The notes under the pieces are model-generated. The model searched no databases. It had not been told where the DNA came from and saw only the letters and a list, made by a program, of their open reading frames with translations. Below are positions 17,628 through 26,500 of a stretch of DNA of 64,000 nt, piece by piece (within the stretch, counting starts at the first letter, position 1; the number at the start of each line of letters is the position of its first letter). Source of the DNA: Roseibium denhamense (GTDB lineage Bacteria; Pseudomonadota; Alphaproteobacteria; Rhizobiales; Stappiaceae); the NCBI RefSeq assembly GCF_009711415.1, contig NZ_SMLZ01000109.1:62001-126000 (forward strand). The letters run 5' to 3'. The translations under genes and the position numbers were made by a program.

Positions 17628-18359
17628 ATGTGGGCAAGGCTCCAACATTTAGTCTTCACTTTGTGTGTATTGGGTTGGCTTGGGCCCTCGTCGCAAGCTC
17701 AGGAGACCCTTAAGTTTTCTATGGCTGACAACGCTGCGCCGATTGGGTTGGCTGTTCGGATAGTTGAGGCCGCGTATGACCAAATGGGCATTTCGATCAA
17801 GAAACTGCCTATGGCGCGGTCGCGTAATATTCTTCCAACATCAATTGCAGAAGTTGATGGCATTATTGCCGGGCCGAAACTGTTTGAAACCGAATTCCCA
17901 GCTCTCCGGCGTATAGATGTACCGATCATGCAGATCGACATCAGAATATTTTCCTGTAGCCTTGAATTCCTCGCCAGCGAATCAATGACGCAAAAACGTT
18001 GGGGCCAATTAAATGGAGCACGCGTTTTATCAAGACATACTGCCGGATATGAAAACGTGTGGCTGGGAGATTCTTTCCAGGAGCTCTTTGATATGCTCAA
18101 GCTGGATCGCCTAGATGCTGTAGTCGGTCCTCAAATTGCCTTGGAGCGTTATTCCAAACGCGCAGATCGTGGGTGTATTGAAGCTGTCGGCGGCTCTTTG
18201 GAGCAGGTTGATTTTTTTCACTACCTTCATTCAAAAAACGGCCATTTGGTACCAAGCGTAACGCGCGTTTTGCGGGACATGCTGGAAACCGGGCAAATCG
18301 AGGATGTTACAGATACTTTTTTTAGGGCTGAATTTCAGGAAAGGCCGTCATCCGGATAG
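17628..18359 (+). CDS. Orphan periplasmic solute-binding-like protein
   Basis: 243 residues with a Sec signal peptide (LVFTLCVLGWLGPSSQA, cleavage before QETLKF). The mature protein looks like a family-3 (SBP_bac_3/PBPb) binding fold: TLKFSMADNAAPIGLAVRIVEAAYDQMGI, then a paired half with DRLDAVVGPQIALERY and the C-terminal helix SVTRVLRDMLETGQI. No transporter genes flank it, so it may be a sensor-associated, vestigial or scavenging binding protein. GAGGA lies 6 nt before the ATG. Base composition is more AT-rich than the neighbouring nqr and algD genes, a possible sign of recent acquisition. Confidence 0.7.
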   Translation: MWARLQHLVFTLCVLGWLGPSSQAQETLKFSMADNAAPIGLAVRIVEAAYDQMGISIKKLPMARSRNILPTSIAEVDGIIAGPKLFETEFPALRRIDVPIMQIDIRIFSCSLEFLASESMTQKRWGQLNGARVLSRHTAGYENVWLGDSFQELFDMLKLDRLDAVVGPQIALERYSKRADRGCIEAVGGSLEQVDFFHYLHSKNGHLVPSVTRVLRDMLETGQIEDVTDTFFRAEFQERPSSG

Positions 18360-18638
18360 CTAGTGAGTTCACCATTAATGAACTCTGAAAGTCATCGTTG
18401 GTTCCAGTATTAGACCCATGAAACCTTCAATAAACGGTGATTGCATTGGTGTTGTTTGTCTTGAGTATGAGTAGGGCCACGCTGCTTCGCGTGTGGTTTT
18501 TCGAAAACCCTATTTCCCATGACCTAACCACGAAGCTTTGACGCTTAAGCGACCCACCATCTGCAGATCTGAAGGTGTCCGCCCCCTCCCATCTCTTAAG
18601 ATGGGGCCACGGGAGGGAGCGGACGGGAGTGGATGGTC
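18360..18638. other. Intergenic gap with structured DNA
   Basis: 279 bp between two convergent genes. An open frame covers it on the minus strand (80 codons) but it has no ribosome site and coincides with the inverted repeats, so I treat it as non-coding. A small hairpin (cacgc...gcgtg) followed by tggttttt lies near 18479-18500 and could terminate the plus-strand gene. Confidence 0.5.
18577..18624. repeat. Large imperfect hairpin
   Basis: Outer arms gtccgccccctccc (18577-18590) and gggagggagcggac (18611-18624) pair at 13 of 14 positions. An inner stem cccatct/agatggg (18588-18605) with loop CTTA competes with or extends it. There is no T-run, so it is not a simple terminator. It resembles the palindromic intergenic repeats of alphaproteobacteria, but only one copy is in this window. 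Confidence 0.6.
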
Positions 18639-20048
18639 CTACCAGCCGATCCCCGCATAGCGGGAGCATGCCGGCGGTTCAGCGTGCAGGCGGACCAAAT
18701 CCACCACTGCCGCGTCTTCCTTTTTGGATCTCATCACACTCCGAATAGCCGGACCGTTTTGCGAAACGATGATTGCATCAGCGTCCGCGATGGCCTCTTC
18801 CGGGGTCTGTTTCAGGAAGTCGGGCAAGGCATCGACAACAGCTTTGAGATGCGGTGAAGCGTGCTGCATATATTCAAACTGCTGTGCGATATGGGGACCA
18901 GGCACGATGGCCGGGTCGTAAGCGGTGACCTCCACGCCTTCGGCGCGCAGGGCCGCAATCAGTTCCAGAACCGGGCTTTCCCGCAGGTCGTCCGTGCCCG
19001 GCTTGAACGCAACACCGAGGATGGCGGCTTTCTTGGCACCGGTCTTGCGGACCATTTCGATGGCCTCTTCGACTTGCTGGTCGTTGGTCGGGATCAGCGA
19101 GTCGATGAGCGGAACACTGACATTCAGTTGTTCTGCAAGATGCGAAACGGCGCGCACTTCCTTGGGCAGGCAAGAGCCGCCAAAGGCAAAGCCAGGCTTC
19201 AGGTAGTAGGGCGAGAGGTTCAGCTTCGTGTCCTGAACAAAGATGTCCATGACCTTATGGCTGTCGATCCCCATCGGCTTGCAAAGGCGACCAACTTCGT
19301 TGGCAAAGCTCACCTTCGTGGCGTGCCAGACATTGTCGACGTATTTCACCAGTTCGGCGACATCAACAGAGGTGACGATCGGGTTGTCATCAACCGGTGC
19401 ATAAATCTTTTTCAAGATGTTCGCGGTGCGCTCATCCGTTACACCGATCACCGTTTTGGGCGGTGCGTGAAAATCGGAAACAGCCGTGCCTTCCCGCAAG
19501 AACTCGGGATTGAAACACACGCCGAAATCCTCGCCGGCACGCTTGCCGGACACTTCCTCGATGATCGGGGTCATGATCTCGAGTGTCGTTCCCGGAGGAA
19601 CGGAGCAGCGCAGAACGACGACGTGGAAGGCGTCCTTGGCCGCAATCGCAGCACCGATAGACCGGGCAACCGCTTTGATTGCACGCGTGTCGCAGCCGCC
19701 ATCTTCGCTGGTCGGAGTACCAACGGAGACAAACGTCACGTCTGACTCCAAGACTGCCCGTGAGACATCGGTGGTGGCGGTCAGCAGCTCGTCATTGACA
19801 CCTGCGGTCAGTAAGTCACCGAGTTGGTCTTCAACGATTGGGCTCTGACCCCAGGAGATGGAATCGACTTTCTTCGCATCAATGTCGGCGCCGATGACCT
19901 TGTGGCCAAGCGAGCTCAGACAGGCGAGGGAAACGGCTCCAACATATCCCAGGCCGATAACACTGATGGTGTCCTTGGTTTCAATTACACGCCAATCAAA
20001 TCCATTGAGTCTTTGAACGGCTTCGAATTTTCCTACATGCATTTTCAT
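18639..20048 (-). CDS. algD: GDP-mannose 6-dehydrogenase (AlgD-like)
   Basis: 469-residue UDP-glucose/GDP-mannose dehydrogenase family enzyme that would oxidise GDP-mannose to GDP-mannuronate, the alginate precursor. Motifs: Rossmann ISVIGLGYVGAVSLACLSSLGH, TFVSVGTP, VVLRCSVPPGTT, NPEFLREGTAVSDF, NVWHATKVSFANEVG, the catalytic-cysteine phrase FAFGGSCLPKEVRA and FKPGTDDLRESP. FAFGGSCLPK, the KLNLSPYYLKPG stretch and a C-terminal ...GIGW match AlgD better than UDP-glucose dehydrogenase. About 24 extra residues precede the Rossmann fold. I chose the ATG at 20048 (GGGAG upstream); the longer frame from 20081 would begin almost at the predicted sigma54 promoter. Strictly, the substrate is inferred. 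Confidence 0.85.
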   Translation of the reverse strand: MKMHVGKFEAVQRLNGFDWRVIETKDTISVIGLGYVGAVSLACLSSLGHKVIGADIDAKKVDSISWGQSPIVEDQLGDLLTAGVNDELLTATTDVSRAVLESDVTFVSVGTPTSEDGGCDTRAIKAVARSIGAAIAAKDAFHVVVLRCSVPPGTTLEIMTPIIEEVSGKRAGEDFGVCFNPEFLREGTAVSDFHAPPKTVIGVTDERTANILKKIYAPVDDNPIVTSVDVAELVKYVDNVWHATKVSFANEVGRLCKPMGIDSHKVMDIFVQDTKLNLSPYYLKPGFAFGGSCLPKEVRAVSHLAEQLNVSVPLIDSLIPTNDQQVEEAIEMVRKTGAKKAAILGVAFKPGTDDLRESPVLELIAALRAEGVEVTAYDPAIVPGPHIAQQFEYMQHASPHLKAVVDALPDFLKQTPEEAIADADAIIVSQNGPAIRSVMRSKKEDAAVVDLVRLHAEPPACSRYAGIGW

Positions 20049-20085
20049 ATCACTGCTCCCAGTGTGATGGTCCTGGGGCAACAGT

Positions 20086-20102
20086 TACAAGCGCCGTGCC
20101 AA
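20086..20102 (-). promoter_or_regulatory. Predicted sigma54 promoter of algD
   Basis: Minus-strand TTGGCACGGCGCTTGTA matches the -24/-12 consensus TTGGCACG-N4-TTGCA except for T instead of C at -12. GG and GT are 10 bp apart as required. Predicted start of transcription is near 20075, giving a 27-nt leader before the ATG at 20048. Confidence 0.6.
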
Positions 20103-20494
20103 ACCGGATTGGCACATTAAAGGCAAATAAAAACAGTGATTTACAAAATTCTCACCACTTTCTCTTGTTTGCTGGCCTTTTGATTTTGAAAACAAAAATT
20201 CAAATTCGAACAAAAAAATTTCGGGATTTCGGAAACATGCAAGTTTGCGATCAACCCCGCGCATTTATCAAATGAAAAGCCGATGAAACGCGGCCTATAT
20301 AATAAAGCCTGACAGCCGGATTTGAGGACATCCCAAATAGCGCAACACAATCAGATCGGATTTCGCGAATTCAGAAAGAAAGCTTCCGGAAATCAGAAAT
20401 GATAACGGGCAAAATCGGCAACAAAAGCGCGACCGCAACGGATAGGCATATGTTTTAATTAAGAAAAATTGCCCACGGGACACAGCCACTGCAC
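20103..20494. other. AT-rich divergent control region algD / HAD gene
   Basis: About 390 bp, clearly AT-richer than the flanking genes and without a credible gene. It separates two predicted, divergent sigma54 promoters, so it is where activator sites would be expected. A loose inverted repeat (tgcaagtttgcg, near 20237) is the only candidate I saw. Confidence 0.45.
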
Positions 20495-20511
20495 TTGGCA
20501 AGCCAGTTGCA
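20495..20511 (+). promoter_or_regulatory. Predicted sigma54 promoter of the HAD-NUDIX pair
   Basis: TTGGCAAGCCAGTTGCA has TTGGCA and TTGCA with the GG and GC dinucleotides exactly 10 bp apart. Predicted transcription start is near 20522, with a 31-nt leader carrying the ribosome site aaaggagagg before the ATG at 20553. Confidence 0.65.
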
Positions 20512-20552
20512 CCCCGTCTCTCCAAACCAAATCTCACAAAGGAGAGGCTGTC

Positions 20553-21395
20553 ATGTTTCCAAAAGCGGTATTTGCCCCCATCGGACAAGTCACTGGCCCA
20601 ATCGGTTGGAAAAGCCCGGCGCCGATCAATGATGTTTACGTATTCGATCTCGACACGCTTGTGCCGAGCCCAAAGGGCCGGATGGATGTCGAGTTTGCCC
20701 GTTACCTAACTGCGTTTGCGAACAAGCGGCCCTGCTACATTCTCTCCAACACGAGCATCACGGACATAATGGCCCGGGTGCCTTCCTCCCTACGGGCCGC
20801 CTGTGCCGGACTTTACGCAGCCGGAGGCACAGAACTCTGGGTCCGTGACGAGCTGGTGCTCCAGCATGAGCATGACTTTTCCGACGACCTTTATGAGTTC
20901 ATGGTGAAAGTCATACAGACCAGCGCTTACCCGGAAAAACGCGCACCGATGCTTGAAAACGGGTCAGCAACCCTGCGCCTTTGCATTGCCGGATACCAGT
21001 CGACACTTCGGGAAATCGGTGAATATGCGGCCTGGGAAGGCGAACATGATGAACTGTCAACGATCATCCATGAATTCAACGCAAGGTTCCCTGACTACTG
21101 TATTCACAGAGATACGGCAACAAGCCTTCTCATTGTTCCGAAAACCTTCTCTTCGGATCTTGTCATGCGCCACCTCCTGAAGCGGCACAAAAATGCAAGG
21201 CTTGTCGGTTACATGACACCTGCAGCATCAAGCTCTTATGCCGCAGCGCTGTCTGAAGCGTTTGGGTCAAAGGACGTGCTCTCGATCATTGCGGGGCCGT
21301 CCGATGTCAGCCAGCTCCTAAGCTACGAGTTCCGCCGTCTTTTGCAGCAAGAACAAAACTCTGCCGCGCCGGCCTTGGAAAAAGTTGAGGCATGA
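20553..21395 (+). CDS. HAD-family phosphatase, phosphomannomutase-like
   Basis: 280-residue cytosolic protein. Residues 30-37 (VFDLDTLVP) are a HAD motif I with the two aspartates D32 and D34, one residue shorter than the usual DxDGT. CYILSNTS supplies motif II-like Ser/Thr, and the C-terminal AFGSKDVLSIIAG is a weak motif IV. A cap-like central part (ENGSATLRLCIAGYQST, REIGEYAAWE) recalls the layout of eukaryotic-type phosphomannomutase and HAD-IIB sugar phosphatases. Divergent from algD and downstream of its own sigma54 promoter, it may help supply mannose-1-phosphate. That role is inference; a generic sugar phosphatase is equally possible. Confidence 0.6.
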   Translation: MFPKAVFAPIGQVTGPIGWKSPAPINDVYVFDLDTLVPSPKGRMDVEFARYLTAFANKRPCYILSNTSITDIMARVPSSLRAACAGLYAAGGTELWVRDELVLQHEHDFSDDLYEFMVKVIQTSAYPEKRAPMLENGSATLRLCIAGYQSTLREIGEYAAWEGEHDELSTIIHEFNARFPDYCIHRDTATSLLIVPKTFSSDLVMRHLLKRHKNARLVGYMTPAASSSYAAALSEAFGSKDVLSIIAGPSDVSQLLSYEFRRLLQQEQNSAAPALEKVEA

Positions 21396-21396
21396 A

Positions 21397-21978
21397 ATGG
21401 AGCTAGCAAAACAACAAGAGCCAAACACCAACTGGAGCCTGCTAAGCAGCGAAAAGGTGTTTGAGGCCGGAGATCGTCTGAAAGTCCTTCGACAAACAGT
21501 CGAGTTACCTGATCTCACACGTGTCGAGGACTACTATCAGATTGACCTACCGACCTACGCGACCATCTACGCGGTAACCGACCAGGACGAAGTGCTGCTG
21601 CTGGAGCAATACAAACATGGTGTTGGCCAGGTCTGCCTGACACTTCCGGGCGGACAGATCGACCCGGGTGAAAATCCGGAATTCGCGGCCCGCAGGGAGC
21701 TGCTTGAAGAAACCGGTTATGGCGGTGGACGTTGGCTTGCCGGACCGTCACTGGTTCTTCACGGCAATCAACGCGTTGCACTTGGCCACATATTCGTCGC
21801 CCGCCATGTCATCAAACTCAACGACCCCTCACCCGGTGACCTTGAAGATATGCAGGTCAAGTTGCAGTCACGGAAAGACGTTCAACGCAGTCTCATAGAT
21901 GGCAAGCTGCCGATCACGTCGCATGCAGCAGCTGTAGGCATAGCGGAAACCATGATCCGGGCTGGCAGTTCATCCTGA
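21397..21978 (+). CDS. NUDIX hydrolase
   Basis: 193 residues with a complete NUDIX box: G-QIDP-GE, NPEFAAR, RELLEETG (Gx5Ex7REUxEExGU). The surrounding LLLEQYKHGVGQVCLTLPGG resembles ADP-ribose/GDP-mannose pyrophosphatase-type NUDIX enzymes. The ATG is 1 bp beyond the HAD stop with GAGG upstream, so the two are co-transcribed. Given algD across the divergent promoter, hydrolysis of a GDP-sugar such as GDP-mannose is an attractive but unproven substrate. Confidence 0.85.
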   Translation: MELAKQQEPNTNWSLLSSEKVFEAGDRLKVLRQTVELPDLTRVEDYYQIDLPTYATIYAVTDQDEVLLLEQYKHGVGQVCLTLPGGQIDPGENPEFAARRELLEETGYGGGRWLAGPSLVLHGNQRVALGHIFVARHVIKLNDPSPGDLEDMQVKLQSRKDVQRSLIDGKLPITSHAAAVGIAETMIRAGSSS

Positions 21979-22005
21979 GCTGTGAGTGCATAATCATGGA
22001 AAAAT

Positions 22006-23502
22006 TCAGGAATTCACGGCGACGCCATCGTCATCGGGAGCACCGGTCAGGTCATCTCCACCGGTCTCGTTTTCCTGCGCCGCCCAGATCTCTTTCTTGC
22101 GATAAAGGGTGGAGGGGCTGACCTGAAGCACACGTGCGGTTTTCGGAAGACTGCCGCCACAAGCGTCAATCGTTGCCTCGATTATGCTGCGCTCAAGCGT
22201 TTCGAAGGGTTGACCGAGAGACAGCGTAATTTGCGGCCAGACATCACCCGTGGCGCTGACAATTGATGCGGGCGGACTAGCCGCCTGCGGCACACTGAGC
22301 GGGACGGCTGGCGCTGGTCGGGGAGCTGAGGGTTGACGTCCCTGAAGCGTTGCCAGCATGTCCACCTCGACAATCGGGCCTTCGTTCAGCACCACCAAGT
22401 TGCGGATTGTGTTTTGCATTTCACGGACATTGCCCGGCCAGGGATGGCGCATCAAAACCTCTTCTGCCTCAACAGAAAAGCCTTCGAATGTTTTCCCTTC
22501 TTCGCCAGCAAACTTGATGAGAAAATGCCGGGCCAGCTCAAGGACGTCCGCCCCGCGGGCTCTGAGTGGCGGCAGCCCGATGGGTAGAACGTGAAGACGG
22601 TAATAGAGGTCTTCGCGAAACCGGCCGGCTTCCACTTCTTCTTGCGGGTCCCGGTTGGTGGCGCAGACGATGCGCACATCAACCTTGGTGAGCTTGTCAC
22701 TGCCGACCTTCTGAACCGTTCCGCTTTGCAGGAAGCGCAGAAGTTTGGCTTGCAGACTCAATTCCAGCTCGCAGATCTCGTCAAGGAAGAGAGTGCCGCC
22801 ATCAGCACGCGCCGCAGCTCCATCGCGATCACCCGTTGCTCCGGTAAAGGCGCCTTTCACATGGCCGAAAATTTCAGATTCAATAAGGTCTTTCGGAATG
22901 GCCGCACAATTGAGCGGCACAAAAGGTTTTTTAGCGCGGGGGCTGGATTTGTGGATGGCTTCTGCGCAGACCTCCTTGCCGGTACCGCTTTCACCTGTGA
23001 TGAAGACAGACGCATTCGACCGGGCGACGCTTTCGATCATTTTATAGACAGCGGTCATAGGCAGGGACGAACCGACAAAGCCGTGATTGGCCTTTCCGCC
23101 GGAAGGTTTTCTAACCTCTGCAACGACTTCCGTAAGGGTTTCACGCTCCAGCGCGTTCCGGGTTGTCGTAACAAGCCGCTCTTCAGCCACCGGCTTGACG
23201 ATGAAGTCGTAGGCGCCCGCCTGCATGGCGTCGACTGCGGTCTTGATCGATCCTGAACTGGTCACGACAACAACGGTGACCGGCAGCTGTTCTTCCCGCA
23301 CAGTTGCGAGGACTTCAAGGCCGTTCATATCCGGCAATTGCAGGTCCAATAGGACAACGCTGATCCCGCCCTTGCGGATCTTGGCGAGCGCTGCCTGCCC
23401 GGTCTCCACATGGGTGGTTTCAATTCCCGCACGGGACAGATGATGCTCATAAACAGTTGCAAGCGACAACGTGTCTTCGACAATCAGAACTTTCAAAGCC
23501 AT
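22006..23502 (-). CDS. Sigma54-dependent response regulator (NtrC/LuxO type)
   Basis: 498 residues: receiver domain (1-120, phosphoacceptor in VVLLDLQLPD, KP lysine in YDFIVKPV), AAA+ activator domain (about 140-380: Walker A GESGTGKEVC, the sigma54 contact loop GAFTGAT, Walker B GGTLFLDEI, the arginine-finger region ATNRDPQEEVEAGRFREDLYYRL) and a Fis-type helix-turn-helix near the C-terminus (SLPKTARVLQVSPSTLYRKK). It needs RpoN-type promoters. It lies 23 bp downstream of the hybrid kinase and in the same direction as the alg genes. Probable target promoters carrying -24/-12 elements are inside this window. Confidence 0.93.
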   Translation of the reverse strand: MALKVLIVEDTLSLATVYEHHLSRAGIETTHVETGQAALAKIRKGGISVVLLDLQLPDMNGLEVLATVREEQLPVTVVVVTSSGSIKTAVDAMQAGAYDFIVKPVAEERLVTTTRNALERETLTEVVAEVRKPSGGKANHGFVGSSLPMTAVYKMIESVARSNASVFITGESGTGKEVCAEAIHKSSPRAKKPFVPLNCAAIPKDLIESEIFGHVKGAFTGATGDRDGAAARADGGTLFLDEICELELSLQAKLLRFLQSGTVQKVGSDKLTKVDVRIVCATNRDPQEEVEAGRFREDLYYRLHVLPIGLPPLRARGADVLELARHFLIKFAGEEGKTFEGFSVEAEEVLMRHPWPGNVREMQNTIRNLVVLNEGPIVEVDMLATLQGRQPSAPRPAPAVPLSVPQAASPPASIVSATGDVWPQITLSLGQPFETLERSIIEATIDACGGSLPKTARVLQVSPSTLYRKKEIWAAQENETGGDDLTGAPDDDGVAVNS

Positions 23503-23525
23503 TCCCTCAAAGTCTTGCGGAGCTT

Positions 23526-26500
23526 TTATGGATCGGGTGCCAAGCCTATTTCCATCTCGTCCGCCAAAGCTTTCACATCTGCTAACGTATCGTCACTTAT
23601 TGAAATCAGTTCGTCCACCCGTGTCAGGGCAGATGCGGTTTTTTCCTCACGGACCAAAGTGTTGATTTCTGCCGCAATCGTCGTCAGGCGTGTTGCGCCA
23701 AATGTCCCGGCAACGCTTTTCAAGGCATGTGTTGCGCGTTCCAGCTGAGTAAAGTCATGCGTTTGCGCCGCCAGACGGGCCGCTTCGCGTTTTTCCCGGG
23801 TATCTGCTTTGAACTGGTTGAGAAGTTTTTCCTGCAACGCCGGCGGCATGTCCGCCAGAAGCACTCTGGCCTCCGACAGTTCCTGATGCGTGGCAGGTGT
23901 TATTGCATGATCAAACGCGCTGGCATGCCTGCGGACATTGCGGGCAATACAGGCGAGAAGGTCCTGCTTCTCAACCGGCTTGGACAGGAAATCCGCCATT
24001 CCAGCCGCAAGAAACCGTTCCCTATCTCCACGCAAGGCATAGGCTGTTAGGGCGATGACCGGCGTATTTGTATTCCGGTGTCCGTTCTGGATATGCCTGG
24101 TCGCCTCGAGCCCATCCATTTCCGGCATAGAGATGTCCATCAAGATACAGTCATAATCGCGGTTTTGGGCAGCGATGACCGCTTCCTTGCCATTGTTGGC
24201 GATATCAATGTCGCATCCGGCCCGCTGAAGGGCATGAGACACTACAATCTGGTTGGTTGCATTGTCCTCCGCCACGAGCACTGTCAATCCATCCGGAATA
24301 TGTTCCTCCAGCATGGCTACTTCCGGCTCCGGCAATTCTGCCTGCTCATCGGCCAGTTCAAGCGGAACACAGAAATGGAACGTGCTGCCGGCCCCAGGCA
24401 AGCTCTCCACCAGGATTTCACCGCCCATCAGGTCCGAGATACGCTTGCTGATGGCCAGACCGAGCCCAGTGCCGCCCTGTTTTTTAGTGTAGCTGCTGTC
24501 GATCGTGACAAAGTCACCGAACAAGCTTTCGTGCCTGTCCTTGGGTATTCCGATACCGGTATCTTGGACAGAAAAGCGGAAGACCGGACGAACCGGGTCA
24601 TCCTTGTCGACGGAGACCGTTATACGAATAGACCCCAATTCCGTGAACTTGACCGCATTGGACACAAGATTGAGCAGCACTTGCCGCAACCGCCCTGCGT
24701 CACTTGTCACAACTTGAGGAACATCAGCCGGATAAATCAACTCCATGCCGATCCCTTTTTCCTGAGCAATCGGCATGAACAGATCGACAATGCTTCTGAC
24801 CACCGTCTTGAGGCGGAAGGGCGCAGTTTCAAGCTCGGTACGTCCGGCCTCCAGTTTTGAGAAATCGAGAATGTCATTGATCAACTCAAGAAGTGACCGG
24901 CCGGAGTCGCGCGCAGTTTTGACATAGGACTTCTGGTCGGGATCAAGATCCGTATCACGCAGCAGGCTGAGGATCCCGAGCACACCATTCATAGGTGTAC
25001 GGATCTCATGGCTCATCATCGCCAGGAATTTGGCCTTCGCTTCATTGGCAGCCTCAGCTTTTTCCTTGGCGTCCCGCAGAGCCTCTTCAGCAGCCTTTCG
25101 CTCGGTAATATCGCGGACATAGCCGAGAAACAGCGGCCCGCGTTCACCCTTGGTATGGCGGATCGCGAGTTCCACGATAATCTGATGGCCCTCCTTGTGC
25201 AGGCCTTCAATTTCGATCCGTTTTCCAAGAACGGGCCCTTCGCCCGTCTTCAGAAACTTTTCCAGTCCGGCATCATGCATGGCCCGGTATTTTTCGGGGA
25301 TGATGTAGTCCGACATCTTTTCCCCAACGATTTCGGCAGCTTTCCAGCCGAACACCTCTTCCGCGGACGGGCTGTAATCCAGAACAGTGCCGTTCCCATC
25401 CATAACGATGACGCCGTCAAAGGATGCGGAGACCACATTGCGCAGCAGGCTTTGGCTACGAACCAGTTCCTGCTCCCGCTTTTTCAATTCGGTAATATCG
25501 ACTCGAAAGCCGACCAAGCCGCCTTCACTTGTGCGGGACTCGATCACCCTGAGCCAGCGGCCGTCATCCAGGTGCTGTTCCATAGGCGCGCCCGGATGCC
25601 GGTGGTTCTGCATCCTGAGCTCCACCCAGTCCTCCAAGGCTTCTCCAGAGACTTGGTATTGCCCCCGCTGTGCCCCGTCCCTGATAATCTCCTCAAATGT
25701 CTTGCCGACCTCGATGAGATCCGCGCTGCGGCGGTAAAATTCCTTGTATTTGCTGTTGCACATGACCAGGCGGTCATCCGCGTCATAAAGCACAAACCCA
25801 TCGGGCAAGGATTCGATCGCATCGACGAGCCGCGTTTCTGCCTGCAGCAGCTTGGCGGCGGCGGCTTTTTGCTCGGTCAGGTCCCGCAAAATGGCCGTAT
25901 AGGTCACCCGGCCGTCCACCACGGTTTTGGACAAGGACAGCTCCACCGGATAGCGGCTGCCATCGAAGCGCCGCCCGGTTACTTCAAATCTTGCCTTGTC
26001 GTCATCGAGCTCCGGCGATGGACCGGCGCAACACTCGAATGGCAATACATTCGCATCGTCTTCAGGCAGGATGTCGCAAATCCGTTTGCCGGACAAATCA
26101 TCGAACGAGGCCACCCCAAACATTCGCAGGGCCGACGGATTGGCGCTCAAAAGATCCCCGCCGGGAGACAGGGTCACCACACCATCCAGCATGGTTTCAA
26201 GGACCGCATTGACCTGCGCCTCACCGGTTTCGGCGCGCGTGATCGCGGCTTGCAAAGCCGCGTTCTTCTCCCGTTCTGCGTCTGCAAGGTCATGAACCCG
26301 TGTGAGTGCTCTCTGGCGCTGAGAAGACAGCACAAGTGTCAAGGCGACAGCGGCAAGGAAGGCAACCCCGAGAAGCACGATCAAACTGTCTATCGAAGTG
26401 ACACCGCCGCCATAGAGCGCGCTTGCCGGCAGTATGACTTCCTGAATGCCCCGGATGTCCCCGACTTCCCAATCGGTCTTGGGAGACTCCGGGTGGGAGT

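Noticed and set aside
18427-18669. Minus-strand open frame of 80 codons beyond algD
   Set aside because: No ribosome site, overlaps the end of algD and coincides with inverted repeats; better explained as structured non-coding DNA.
18639-20048. UDP-glucose dehydrogenase instead of AlgD
   Set aside because: The wording around the active-site cysteine (FAFGGSCLPKEVRA) and the C-terminus fit GDP-mannose dehydrogenase better, and the alg genes are nearby; residual doubt is reflected in the confidence.
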